Made by a program: the position numbers and the translations under genes. This document shows, one piece after another, positions 45,936-54,357 of a DNA stretch of 64,000 nt. Positions within the stretch are counted from its first letter, which is position 1; each line of letters starts with the position of its first letter. The DNA comes from Acidobacteriaceae bacterium dw_441 (GTDB lineage: Bacteria; Acidobacteriota; Terriglobia; Terriglobales; Acidobacteriaceae). Location of the stretch: positions 1,426,001 to 1,490,000 of the forward strand of contig JAAVVA010000001.1 in assembly GCA_018449715.1 (NCBI GenBank), read 5' to 3'. Below the pieces are notes generated by a model, which searched no databases, was not told the DNA's origin, and saw nothing but the letters and a program-made list of their open reading frames with translations.

Positions 45936-46991
45936 ATGACCCCGAAGACACCCCGAATGACTTTGAAGCCACGGAACCTCCTCACCGCCCTTCTCCTTCT
46001 AGCCCCCATTGCTTCCCTCGCCCAGACCACGCACGGGGATGCCCTGCTCGTCGTCAGCAAGCAGTCGCACGCTCTCAGCATCGTCGATGCCGACACTCTC
46101 AAGGTCGTCGCTCAGGTTCCCGTCGGCGAAGACCCGCACGAGGTCACGATCGGTCCGGACAACCGCACCGCCTTCGTCTCCAACTACGGCGAAGGAACGC
46201 TGCACACCATCGCCCGCGTGGACCTGGTCGCGCAGAAGCCCCTTGCCCCCATCGACATCACGCCGCTCGTTGGAGCGCATGGGCTCTTCATTCACGACAA
46301 GACGCTCTGGAGCACTGCGGAAGGCTCGAAGTCGCTCATCACGCTCGATCCAGCCACTGGCCGCATCCTCTCCGTCCTCGGCACCGGACAGAATAAGACG
46401 CACCTCGTCTGGGTCTCCTCGGACGGCAACAAGGTCGTGGCTTCCAATGCAGGTTCGCAGACCATGAGCCTCTTCGACCGCGTCACCGTCAGCCCAACCG
46501 TCGTCCCCGGAGCGCCGATGCCGCCCACGTCCTACACACACCCGGACTGGCGGCACGTGCTCGTCCCGGTTGGCAGGGCTGCCGAGGGCTTTGCCGTCTC
46601 GCCCGACGAGCGCGAACTGTGGGTCGGCAACGACGACGGAACCATCTCGCTGATCGATCTCGTGCTGAACACCCACACCGCCACCATCGACCCCGAGGTG
46701 CACGGAGCCAATCGTCTGAAGTTCACGCCGGATGGCCACTACGTGCTGGTGACGACACACACCGGCAAAGACCTCGTCGTGATCGACGCCCACGCCCACA
46801 GCGTCGTCAAGCGCATCCCCATCGAGCAGCGCGGAGCCTCCGGCATCCAGGTGCAGCCCGACGGCAGACGCGCCTTCATCGCCTGCCCCCGCGATCACTA
46901 CGTCGCCGTCGTCGACCTGACGACGCTGGAGATGATCGGCAAAATCGACGCTGGACAGGAGCCCGACGGCCTCGCATGGTGGCACCACTGA
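45936..46991 (+). CDS. YncE-like secreted beta-propeller protein
   Basis: A signal peptide (ALLLLAPIASLAQ) is followed by about six or seven blade repeats with the YVTN-type pattern, for example DALLVVSKQSHALSIVDADT, ELWVGNDDGTISLIDL and HYVAVVDLTTLEMIG. At 351 aa it should form a complete propeller. It is probably periplasmic. The role is unknown; relatives are iron-regulated in E. coli or bind ligands. It is convergent with the TonB-dependent receptor. A second ATG at 45957 would also leave the signal peptide. Confidence 0.85.
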   Translation: MTPKTPRMTLKPRNLLTALLLLAPIASLAQTTHGDALLVVSKQSHALSIVDADTLKVVAQVPVGEDPHEVTIGPDNRTAFVSNYGEGTLHTIARVDLVAQKPLAPIDITPLVGAHGLFIHDKTLWSTAEGSKSLITLDPATGRILSVLGTGQNKTHLVWVSSDGNKVVASNAGSQTMSLFDRVTVSPTVVPGAPMPPTSYTHPDWRHVLVPVGRAAEGFAVSPDERELWVGNDDGTISLIDLVLNTHTATIDPEVHGANRLKFTPDGHYVLVTTHTGKDLVVIDAHAHSVVKRIPIEQRGASGIQVQPDGRRAFIACPRDHYVAVVDLTTLEMIGKIDAGQEPDGLAWWHH

Positions 46992-47042
46992 TCCTCCATG
47001 CGAGGCCCCGTGCGTGGGCTTGGTCTTGGGCTTAGCCCGGGA

Positions 47043-49424
47043 CTACTCCCGCGCCTTGCCGAACCTGAACTTCAGGTTGCCGAAGTAAGACCGTGAGTCG
47101 CCGACGAATCCACCTACTCCGTTTGCCGCGGTGAAGTAGCGTGTATTCGTAAGATTGCGAACGCCGAAGGAACCGCTCCAGCCCCGCAGGTTCATGTTCG
47201 CCACAACATCGGCCGTCGTATACGAAGGGACGGAGTTGGTGTTGAGCAGATCCGCGAACATGCTGCTGCGGTTAGTGAACCCTCCCGAAAGCGTCACTCC
47301 GCTCTGGCCGCCATGCAGAAGCTGGTAGCTGGTCCACAGGTTGACGATGCGATTGGGCACTCCCTGCGGCCTTCGTCCCGTGGCTGCCGGGTTCGACGGA
47401 TTGTTGGTGAGCGAGGCGTGCATGCCCGTGGCGTTGGCGTTCAGGTGCCAGCTGCGGGTCATCGCAAGCTCGACGTTCGCTTCTCCGCCCTGCGTAAGCT
47501 GATCGTTGAAGACCGGGATATCGCTGACCAGGGAGAAGACGTTATCGCGCTTGACGTGGAAGGCGGCTGCCGTAATCTGAATCCTGTCGTTGAGTTCGGC
47601 GATCTTGACCCCGGCCTCGTACTGCATTCCCGACTCCGGCTGCTGCACGCCGTTCTGGGTCGCCTCGGAGTTGAAGTTCGCGAGATTGCTGTGAGCCGCC
47701 CCGAAGAAGAGCGAGACTCCGGGAAGCGCGCGATAAAGAAGGCCCGCATTCCAGCTGAAGGGAGTGTCATTCCGCGTGTACACATTCGGAGGCTCGATTA
47801 GCTGTCCACTGCCAAGGCTTCGTCCCGGAACGTTGATGAGCGGCGTCAACTGTGTCTGCCACCAGTCCTGTCTTCCTCCGATACGCAGCTTCAGGCGCGA
47901 GGTCAGATCCATCTGGTCCGTCGCGTAGAGTCCCTGGTAGTTCGCATTCAGATGATCGAGAAATCCTGAGTGCGAGGCGTCCCTCAGAAAGATCAGTCCG
48001 GCGGTAGATGTCTCCGGAATGACGGGATCGAAGATGTTCGTAATGTCGGGAAGGTTCGCGGTGGAACGGTTGGCCGCAATCGTCTGATGTTGAATCTCAA
48101 CGCCTGTAAGCAGCGTGTTCCTCACCTTGCCGAAGCGGAAGTTGAAGACGGGCTCGCTCTCGAAGTCGATGCTGTTGACCACATCGTGCTGGCTGCGCAG
48201 CGAACGTCCGGGGAGGGTGGTGCCGCTCACCGAGCCGCCATCGCCGTTCCGCAAAATCGAAAGATTGCGATACATGTACGAGAACCGATTGTTGACGGTA
48301 ATGGAGTGCGCGGCCTGCCAGATATCCGATGCCGTCGCACGGGCGATGCTCTGGTTGCCGAAACTGAAGGGCGTGGAGTACTTCGTCTCCCGCGGCACAA
48401 CGCTGATGGGCGTGTGGTTCAGGTAAATCAGACCCGCCGGGTCGGGCGTCGCCTTCAGATCGCGGGCGTCGATTGCGAGCAGGAAGACGTTCTGTGCCCG
48501 GTTGAAGCTCAGGGTTGGGCGAAACTCATAGTCGCTTCCCGGAAGATCGCGAAAGCCATCCTTGTGCTGAAAAAGACCGTCGGCGCGATAATCCAGGCCA
48601 TGCACTCCCGTAGCCCCGGTAACGTAGGCGCTGCCGGAGTAAAGCCCGAAGGATCCGGATTGAAAGGCCGCTCCGGCGTCGAGACGCGGCGAAGGCGTGT
48701 AATGCACGAGGTTGATCGTGCCTCCGGGAGGTCCGCTGCCGAAGAGCGCCGACCCCGGACCTTCCATGATCTCCACCCGCTCCACTCCGTTGAGAGAGTG
48801 CGGGATGCCGTTGCGCTCGTCCCCGTCGGAGAAGCCGTCGTTGTAGATACGGGCCTCGAGGCCGCGAATCTGAAAACGGTCCGCGAAGCCGAATCCGTCG
48901 GTGCCGCCCTGAATCACTCCGCTGGAGTTGCGCACGGTATCCTGCAACGCAAGAGCGCCCTGCGCCTCCGAAAGACGGTGGCCGATGATCGTGATGCTCT
49001 GCGGAATGTCCTGAATCATGGTGCCGGTCTTACCGACGGATGGAGTCAGTTCCAGCGTTGCCGCATCGCCTTCGACCGTGATCGACTGAGAGCCCGACTG
49101 CAGGGCAAGGGGAACCTGCCACCGCAGCGCGGCATTCGCCGAGACGTGGAGAGAGGTGTTCTCGTAGCGGGAAAAGCCAGCGGCTTCCACGACCAGGGTG
49201 TAGGTTCCGGCATTCAGGGCCGTGAACTGGTACGCGCCCGAAGCATCCGATGTGACCGTGAGGGCGTTCCCCCGGGCAGAGAGGGTTACGTGGGCCCCCG
49301 AAACTGCCGCTCCCACGGGGTCGAGGATGGAGCCTTGAATGGATGCGCTTTGCGCATCCACCGCAAGGGTGCTGAACAGGAAGAAAAACAGAAAAACTGC
49401 AGACCGACAGGAAACGCGCGACAT
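47043..49424 (-). CDS. TonB-dependent siderophore-type receptor with N-terminal CarboxypepD_reg-like domain
   Basis: This is an outer-membrane gated channel for ferric siderophores or similar ligands. After the signal peptide (FLFFFLFSTLAVDAQ) comes a carboxypeptidase-regulatory-like beta-sandwich (about 28-115). The plug follows (SVGKTGTMIQDIPQSITIIG, RFQIRGLEARIYNDG, VERVEIMEGPGSALFGSGPPGG), then the 22-strand barrel ending FGNLKFRFGKARE. The TIIG...QGGTDGF plug pattern is that of FhuA/FoxA-like siderophore receptors. Two palindromes lie upstream. It needs TonB, for example the gene at 54358. Confidence 0.93.
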   Translation of the reverse strand: MSRVSCRSAVFLFFFLFSTLAVDAQSASIQGSILDPVGAAVSGAHVTLSARGNALTVTSDASGAYQFTALNAGTYTLVVEAAGFSRYENTSLHVSANAALRWQVPLALQSGSQSITVEGDAATLELTPSVGKTGTMIQDIPQSITIIGHRLSEAQGALALQDTVRNSSGVIQGGTDGFGFADRFQIRGLEARIYNDGFSDGDERNGIPHSLNGVERVEIMEGPGSALFGSGPPGGTINLVHYTPSPRLDAGAAFQSGSFGLYSGSAYVTGATGVHGLDYRADGLFQHKDGFRDLPGSDYEFRPTLSFNRAQNVFLLAIDARDLKATPDPAGLIYLNHTPISVVPRETKYSTPFSFGNQSIARATASDIWQAAHSITVNNRFSYMYRNLSILRNGDGGSVSGTTLPGRSLRSQHDVVNSIDFESEPVFNFRFGKVRNTLLTGVEIQHQTIAANRSTANLPDITNIFDPVIPETSTAGLIFLRDASHSGFLDHLNANYQGLYATDQMDLTSRLKLRIGGRQDWWQTQLTPLINVPGRSLGSGQLIEPPNVYTRNDTPFSWNAGLLYRALPGVSLFFGAAHSNLANFNSEATQNGVQQPESGMQYEAGVKIAELNDRIQITAAAFHVKRDNVFSLVSDIPVFNDQLTQGGEANVELAMTRSWHLNANATGMHASLTNNPSNPAATGRRPQGVPNRIVNLWTSYQLLHGGQSGVTLSGGFTNRSSMFADLLNTNSVPSYTTADVVANMNLRGWSGSFGVRNLTNTRYFTAANGVGGFVGDSRSYFGNLKFRFGKARE

Positions 49425-49443
49425 GAAAATCTCTCCGATGCGC

Positions 49444-49457
49444 TCGCATATATGCGA
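49444..49457. promoter_or_regulatory. Perfect palindrome upstream of the TonB-dependent receptor
   Basis: TCGCATATATGCGA is a perfect 14-bp palindrome 20 bp before the receptor ATG and adjoins a larger inverted repeat. It may be an operator. Confidence 0.4.
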
Positions 49458-49493
49458 CTAAATTGGTCGTTAATATTTACGACTTGTTTAGTC
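49456..49493. promoter_or_regulatory. Large inverted repeat, candidate operator of the receptor gene
   Basis: GACTAAATTGGTCGT (49456-49470) and ACGACTTGTTTAGTC (49479-49493) match at 12 of 15 positions as an inverted repeat with an AT-rich 8-bp centre (taatattt). The shape GACTAAA-N3-GTCGT fits a dimeric regulator site over the receptor promoter. It is not a clear Fur box. The regulator is unknown. Confidence 0.55.
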
Positions 49494-49641
49494 TTATTTC
49501 CTGTAAACCATTGGTTTGTCACACAAATGTCTCGACCTCGTCATTTTGATCGCTAAAGATCGAAACTTCCCTTCTTTGATTCACGCCCCCTACCTAAAAA
49601 ATCTCCTTCGAAAATCCCGCCACATTTCCATTGACCAATCA

Positions 49642-49660
49642 ATAACCAAACGGTTATGGT
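49642..49660 (+). promoter_or_regulatory. Operator over the -10 region of the ArsR operon
   Basis: ATAACC-AAAC-GGTTAT (49642-49657) is a perfect inverted repeat. It overlaps TATGGT (49655-49660), a -10-like hexamer ending 7 nt before the ATG at 49668. This layout suits autorepression by the ArsR protein encoded next. It also argues against the in-frame ATG at 49656, which lies inside the operator. Confidence 0.6.
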
Positions 49661-49667
49661 TTCACCC

Positions 49668-49994
49668 ATGAAGCCCGCCCGCCCCGATCACGTCTTCCGC
49701 GCCCTCGCCGACCCGACGCGCCGCGCGATCTTCGAAGAACTGACCCGGCAAGGCGAGCAGACCGTCCATGCACTGACCCACTATGCCGGCATATCGCAGC
49801 CCGCCGTCTCCAAACACCTCACCGTGCTCAAGCGGGCAAAGCTGGTGCATCCTCGCCGCCTAGGGCGTGAAACCCACTACCGCGCACAGCCCGACGCCCT
49901 GGCTCCGATGGTGGACTGGCTCAATCTCTACGGAGCCTTCTGGCGCGACCGCTTTGACCGTCTCGAAGCCCTTCTCGAAAGGATGGAACCATGA
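49668..49994 (+). CDS. ArsR/SmtB-family transcriptional regulator
   Basis: This is a winged-helix dimeric repressor. The HTH is ALTHYAGISQPAVSKHLTVLKRAKLV, and the opening FRALADPTRRAIFEELTRQ is the standard ArsR form. There are no metal-binding cysteines (no CxC motif), as in the group paired with SRPBCC proteins, so the signal is not obviously a metal. The start at 49668 gives 108 aa. Its stop overlaps the SRPBCC gene by 4 bp. Confidence 0.92.
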   Translation: MKPARPDHVFRALADPTRRAIFEELTRQGEQTVHALTHYAGISQPAVSKHLTVLKRAKLVHPRRLGRETHYRAQPDALAPMVDWLNLYGAFWRDRFDRLEALLERMEP

Positions 49995-50419
49995 GCAATT
50001 CACAAGAGAGCACCCGTACCCTTGTCATCGAAAAGTCGCTCCCTCACCCTCCGGAAAAGGTGTGGCGCGCGCTCACTGAAAGCCCGCTTCTCGCACAATG
50101 GCTGTTCAACAACGACTTCGAGCCCGTGGTTGGCCGCAGGTTCCAGTTCCGTGCCGATCCTGTGCCCAACTGGAATGGCATCATCGAGTGTGAGGTGCTC
50201 GTCGTCGAGCCGGTCCGGCAACTTTCCTATCGCTGGAGCTCCATGGGACTCGACTCCGTTGTGCTTCTCACTCTGACCCCGGCTGAAGGCGGCACCCACC
50301 TTCTCATGAAGCACTCCGGTTTCCGCCCCGATCAGCAGGCGGCCTACCAGGGCGCGAACTACGGCTGGCAGAAGTTCCTCGGCACGCTGGAGCAGCTGCT
50401 CAACGGCGGTGCACTGTGA
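49991..50419 (+). CDS. SRPBCC (AHSA1-like) domain protein
   Basis: This is a START/Bet v1-like hydrophobic-ligand-binding domain in the activator-of-Hsp90-ATPase-like family. The opening IEKSLPHPPEKVWRALTE and the C-terminal GANYGWQKFLGTLEQLL helix are diagnostic. At 142 aa it is a single domain. Overlapping start and stop codons on both sides show translational coupling with arsR and the DoxX-like gene. It may sense or bind a ligand for the operon. Confidence 0.9.
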   Translation: MSNSQESTRTLVIEKSLPHPPEKVWRALTESPLLAQWLFNNDFEPVVGRRFQFRADPVPNWNGIIECEVLVVEPVRQLSYRWSSMGLDSVVLLTLTPAEGGTHLLMKHSGFRPDQQAAYQGANYGWQKFLGTLEQLLNGGAL

Positions 50420-50814
50420 AGACCCCAAAAATATTGCTCCTCGGCTTCTGGATCTCCACCGCTCTCTTCGCCCTCCAGATGGGCTTCACAGCCTACGCCC
50501 AGTTGCGGGTCCCCGGTGTGGCCCAGGAGTTCACCCATCTCGGTTTCCCCGGCTACTTCCGCATCGAACTCTCATGGGCCAAACTGGCGGGCCTGGTCGC
50601 GCTGCTCCTCCCTATCGTCCCCGTCTGGCTCAAGGAGTGGGCCTATGCCGGCTTTGCCATCACGCTTGTCTCGGCACTGATTGCCCATCTCTCCCTCGGC
50701 GAGGGCGCGGCGGCGTGGGGATGGGCAGCAGCCACCTGCGTACTCTGGGGCGCGTCCTACTTCTTCTGGAAACGTCTGCGTGCGCAAACAATTCCAGCTC
50801 GTCGATTAGCCTAA
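50416..50814 (+). CDS. DoxX-like four-helix membrane protein
   Basis: This is a small inner-membrane protein with four helices (ILLLGFWISTALFALQMGF, LSWAKLAGLVALLLPIV, AYAGFAITLVSALIAHL, WGWAAATCVLWGASYFF). The pattern fits the DoxX/DoxD-like family. The start is a GTG at 50416 that overlaps the SRPBCC stop. Its partner genes suggest a stress- or redox-related role, but none is proven. Confidence 0.85.
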   Translation: MKTPKILLLGFWISTALFALQMGFTAYAQLRVPGVAQEFTHLGFPGYFRIELSWAKLAGLVALLLPIVPVWLKEWAYAGFAITLVSALIAHLSLGEGAAAWGWAAATCVLWGASYFFWKRLRAQTIPARRLA

Positions 50815-50845
50815 GATAGAAACAAACAAGGGGGAGAGATACAAC

Positions 50846-51997
50846 TTGGCTGAAGCAGAACAGACACGGCTTACGCCGCCGAACGACTTCACCGCCTTCC
50901 TTGGGAATCCCTCCGCGGTCGAACACCTTCGCACCGCCGTCGCTCATGGTCGACTGCCACACGCCCTCATTCTTGCCGGACCGGCTGGTGCCGGAAAGTA
51001 CACCCTCGCCCTCATGCTCGCGATGGCTGTCGAGTGCGAGCGCCAGCCCCGCGATCTCTGGTCCAACGGCCAGTCTCTCGCCGGGTTCTGCGGAGTCTGC
51101 CGCAACTGCACCCGCATCGCCACCGCCTTCTATCTCGACGAGGAGGTCGACAAGGCCGTCGCCGCCCGCGAGGATCTGCGCGAGACGGACAAAAAAGAGA
51201 CTCGCGTCCTCATCCAGCCGCACCCCGACGTCCTTATCATTCCTCCCGACCCTCCGCAGCTTCTCATCAAGCTCGGGCAGGTCCGCTCTATCATCCAGAG
51301 CGCCCACTACCTGCCCGCCGAGGGCCCGCGCAAGGTCTTCATCATCACCGCGTCCAGCTTCATGAAGGAGGCGGCCAATTCCCTCCTCAAAATTCTTGAG
51401 GAGCCGCCCGAGACCGTCCACATCATCATCCTCTCGGAGAACCCCGGAGAGCTTCTCCCGACCATCCGCTCCCGCTGCGCGACCGTGCGGCTGGGCGCAT
51501 TGCCGGTCGAGGAGATCGAGATGCTTCTGCGCGACCGCCGCCCCGATGTGCCTCCGAAGCAGCGCACCCTCATCGCCCGCCTCGCGCAGGGAGCGGCAGG
51601 CCGCGCCCTCGGGTTCGACCTCGCCAGCTACACCGCCGCCCGGGCCGATGCGATGTTGCTGCTTCGTCAGGCCACGACCGAGCCGGACCACACCGCTCTC
51701 TTCAAGATGACCGAGACCTACCGCGCCGGAGCCGAGGGCCAGCAGAAGACCGCCGCCCTGCTTCGCACCCTGACGCTGCTGCTCGAAGATGTGCTGCTGA
51801 TCCAGTCAGGAACGCCGGAGCTGGTTCGTAACACCGACCTTCGGGCAGAACTGGAGCACATTGCCCAGACCGTCTCCTTCCAGTGGATCGAACAGGCCTC
51901 GCGTTCGCTCGACCAGGTCTGGAGCGGAATGCGCCGCAACCTCCTGCGGTCGCTCTCGCTCGACGCCTTCGCCGGGGCCCTCGCCACCCAGCGCTGA
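50846..51997 (+). CDS. holB: DNA polymerase III delta-prime subunit
   Basis: Delta-prime is a clamp-loader subunit. The AAA+ domain has a P-loop GPAGAGKYT in which the Ser/Thr after K51 is Tyr (Y52), which fits the non-hydrolysing role of delta-prime. A zinc module is formed by C64, C82, C85 and C88. Also visible are SFMKEAANSLLKILEEPP and the SRC motif (TIRSRCATVRL), both typical of clamp loaders. At 383 aa it is complete. It starts with TTG behind a GGGGGAG site. tmk, its usual neighbour, is 13 kb away. Confidence 0.9.
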   Translation: MAEAEQTRLTPPNDFTAFLGNPSAVEHLRTAVAHGRLPHALILAGPAGAGKYTLALMLAMAVECERQPRDLWSNGQSLAGFCGVCRNCTRIATAFYLDEEVDKAVAAREDLRETDKKETRVLIQPHPDVLIIPPDPPQLLIKLGQVRSIIQSAHYLPAEGPRKVFIITASSFMKEAANSLLKILEEPPETVHIIILSENPGELLPTIRSRCATVRLGALPVEEIEMLLRDRRPDVPPKQRTLIARLAQGAAGRALGFDLASYTAARADAMLLLRQATTEPDHTALFKMTETYRAGAEGQQKTAALLRTLTLLLEDVLLIQSGTPELVRNTDLRAELEHIAQTVSFQWIEQASRSLDQVWSGMRRNLLRSLSLDAFAGALATQR

Positions 51998-52120
51998 CGG
52001 GCGCACAAAAATATCGTCGGCACGCAGTCCTGCCCTCGCGTTGAAACGTCCAAGATCGTGGACCGCAACTAGAATTGGTTGCAGCGGAAATTGAATAAGC
52101 AGCCATCGAGGCAGTGCAGC

Positions 52121-52579
52121 ATGTCATCCGGCAACGCAACCAGTTCTCTGAGCCTTGGAACCCGCGCAGCACTCTGGTTTACCTGTTGCCTTCTTCTGGC
52201 CGCAGGTTTCTGTTTCCTCTTGGGGAAGGCAGGCTCGCTCGACGTAGCTCTCCGAATCGTACTTCTGTTTGTCCTGCCTATGTGGCTGCTCTACCTCCCT
52301 GTGATCCTCAAGCTCAAAGACGCCGAGAATCACAGGCTCTGGATCATCCTCGCCTCAGGAGCTCTACTCGGCCCAGCCGTTCTGGCACTCTGGTTCGGAA
52401 TTTCCATCGCACAGGGAGAATCTCCCCGCGCCGTATGGCAAGGCGACCCCCTGGCCCCGGGCACACCGATCCTCCTCCTCGGGTCAGCCATCCTCACCTC
52501 CGCGACCGTCGCCTTCTACGGAGCCTCCCTGAAACTCCTTCGCCTCCGAGCCGCGGCCGCACTGAACAAAACAGCCTGA
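52121..52579 (+). CDS. Small membrane protein of unknown function
   Basis: I do not recognise it. Four hydrophobic segments are visible (ALWFTCCLLLAAGFCFLL, VALRIVLLFVLPMWLLYLP, LWIILASGALLGPAVLALWF, ILLLGSAILTSATVAFYG) with short loops and a basic C-terminus. The ATG at 52121 has GAGG nine bases upstream and is preferred to a TTG at 52079. It ends 6 bp from the convergent TsaC/Sua5 gene. Confidence 0.65.
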   Translation: MSSGNATSSLSLGTRAALWFTCCLLLAAGFCFLLGKAGSLDVALRIVLLFVLPMWLLYLPVILKLKDAENHRLWIILASGALLGPAVLALWFGISIAQGESPRAVWQGDPLAPGTPILLLGSAILTSATVAFYGASLKLLRLRAAAALNKTA

Positions 52580-52585
52580 GGACGA

Positions 52586-53638
52586 TTACTTCTCCCGAGC
52601 CGCCTTCCGCAGCCGGTCGCGAATCGCCTCTCCGATCCCGCCCATCTCCGGCACCGGACAGACGATCACCTCGGCACCGGCCTCATCCAGCTCCCGCAGC
52701 CCGGCAAACATCCTCCTCGCCAAAGCCTCCCCGTCGCCCCACTGCCCCCACGGAAAGACAAGCGCAGCCCCTGCGGCATCCCAACCATCCGGCAGCATTA
52801 CCCCAACTGCACCGGGCGGCTCCGGCAGCTCATCGATTGCCTCAATAAGAGAAAGCTCAACCGGGCCACGCCTCTTCGAAGGCTCCCCCACCAGCATCAG
52901 CCGCGCCCGAGGAGCATAGTGCCGAATCCCCACCCCCGGCGAGGGCAGACTCTCCGGAGCAGAATCGTCCCCCACCCGCTCCACCGGCTGAAACACAGTC
53001 ACCGAACCCACCCCGAGCACCCCCTCCAGAACCTCCTTCGAGATACCACCCGGACGATAGATCACCCACTCCGCACCGTTCTCCGAGGGACCGATCACGG
53101 TGGATTCCACCCCCACCTCGGTCGAGCCGCCGTCCAGTACTGCGTCGATCCGACCGTCCAGATCCTCCAGAACATGCGCCGCCGACGTAGGACTCGTCCT
53201 CCCGAAGCGGTTCGCACTCGGAGCGGCCAGCGGAACTCCAGCCTCGCGGATCAGCTCCAGCGCCAGCTCGTGTCGCGGCATCCGCACCCCAACCAGCGGC
53301 CTTCCTGCGGTCACGCTGTCAGGAACCGCAGACACTCGAGGCAGCAGGATCGTCAGCGGCCCCGGCCAGAAGGCCTCCATCAGGCGCTCCGCTCCAGCCG
53401 GAACCTCGGCGACACGATCGACCATCGCCCGGTCGCTCACGTGAGCGATCACCGGGTCCCAGCCCGGCCGCTCCTTGGCCGCGAAGATCTTCGCAACCGC
53501 TGTAGCATCAAGAGCATTCGCCCCCAGGCCGTAGACCGTCTCGGTGGGAAAAGCCACCGTTCCGCCCGCGCACAGAATCTCCGCGGCGCGTTTTACCCCC
53601 TCGGAACCTGCTAAACGCTCCGTTTTTCCACTGGACAT
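52586..53638 (-). CDS. Threonylcarbamoyl-AMP synthase (Sua5/TsaC)
   Basis: This enzyme makes threonylcarbamoyl-AMP from threonine, bicarbonate and ATP for the t6A37 modification of ANN-decoding tRNAs. The YrdC domain has FPTETVYGLGANA, KERP (KxRP) and PSANRFGRTSPT. The extra C-terminal region of about 130 aa marks the Sua5 type rather than the short TsaC type. At 350 aa it is complete. It is divergent from the CYTH gene across 51 bp. Confidence 0.94.
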   Translation of the reverse strand: MSSGKTERLAGSEGVKRAAEILCAGGTVAFPTETVYGLGANALDATAVAKIFAAKERPGWDPVIAHVSDRAMVDRVAEVPAGAERLMEAFWPGPLTILLPRVSAVPDSVTAGRPLVGVRMPRHELALELIREAGVPLAAPSANRFGRTSPTSAAHVLEDLDGRIDAVLDGGSTEVGVESTVIGPSENGAEWVIYRPGGISKEVLEGVLGVGSVTVFQPVERVGDDSAPESLPSPGVGIRHYAPRARLMLVGEPSKRRGPVELSLIEAIDELPEPPGAVGVMLPDGWDAAGAALVFPWGQWGDGEALARRMFAGLRELDEAGAEVIVCPVPEMGGIGEAIRDRLRKAAREK

Positions 53639-53676
53639 ATCTCCATCCTATCGCCGCCGCCTGAGCAAAATCGCCG

Positions 53677-53682
53677 TATACT
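53677..53682 (+). promoter_or_regulatory. Candidate -10 box of the CYTH gene (leaderless start)
   Basis: TATACT ends 7 nt before the ATG at 53690 and no Shine-Dalgarno sequence lies in the gap (ctacggc). Confidence 0.5.
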
Positions 53683-53689
53683 CTACGGC

Positions 53690-54286
53690 ATGTCGAGCCC
53701 CGAGATCGAACTAAAACTCCCCGTACCCGACCCCGCAGCCTTCCAGACGTGTCTGGCCGAGTCAGGCTTCCACATCGAAACTCCCCGTACCTTCGAGCAC
53801 AACACGCTCTACGACACGCCCGCGCGCGACCTCCGCACCCGCACCGAGATCCTCCGCATCCGCCAGTACGGCGATACCTGCACGGTCACGCACAAGCGCC
53901 TCGCCACCCCGCAGGAGGCCGCCGACTCCCCGCGCTACAAGGTCCGCATCGAAACCGAGACAACCGTCGGCGACCGCGAGAGCCTCGCCACCATCTTCGA
54001 GCACCTCGGCTACGGCCCCGCCTTCACCTACGAGAAGTACCGCACAGAGTGGTCCGACCCGGCCTGCCCCACCGGCCACATCGTCGTCGACGAGACGCCT
54101 ATCGGCACCTACGCCGAGCTGGAAGGCCCCACCGACTGGATCGACCGCACCCTTGCAACACTCTCTATCGACCCCGCGACCTCGCTGACCGACAGCTACG
54201 GCAAGCTCTTCCTCGACTGGAAGCAGCGCACCGAAAGCCCGGCTGAAAATCTCACCTTCGCCGAGATCGCACCGGCGCTCGTCTAA
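53690..54286 (+). CDS. CYTH-domain protein (class IV adenylyl cyclase / thiamine triphosphatase-like)
   Basis: This is a triphosphate tunnel metalloenzyme. The signature EIELKL near the N-terminus (ExExK) supplies metal and phosphate ligands. Repeated charged strands follow (LRTRTEILRIRQYG, CTVTHKR, YKVRIETET, YEKYRTEW, IVVDETPIGTYAELEGP). At 198 aa it fits class IV cyclase-like members (CyaB type). The reaction (cAMP synthesis, triphosphate or polyphosphate hydrolysis) cannot be told. It ends at a shared terminator. Confidence 0.9.
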   Translation: MSSPEIELKLPVPDPAAFQTCLAESGFHIETPRTFEHNTLYDTPARDLRTRTEILRIRQYGDTCTVTHKRLATPQEAADSPRYKVRIETETTVGDRESLATIFEHLGYGPAFTYEKYRTEWSDPACPTGHIVVDETPIGTYAELEGPTDWIDRTLATLSIDPATSLTDSYGKLFLDWKQRTESPAENLTFAEIAPALV

Positions 54287-54308
54287 AAAATATCGGAAGT
54301 CTCGCAAA

Positions 54309-54345
54309 CAGAAAAAGGCCTGCCACGGGGCAGGCCTTTTTGTTC
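54309..54345. terminator. Bidirectional terminator between the CYTH gene and tonB
   Basis: AAAAAGGCCTGCC-ACGG-GGCAGGCCTTTTT is a perfect stem with A and T runs on both sides, able to end both convergent genes. Confidence 0.93.
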
Positions 54346-54357
54346 AGGTAAGTTTCC

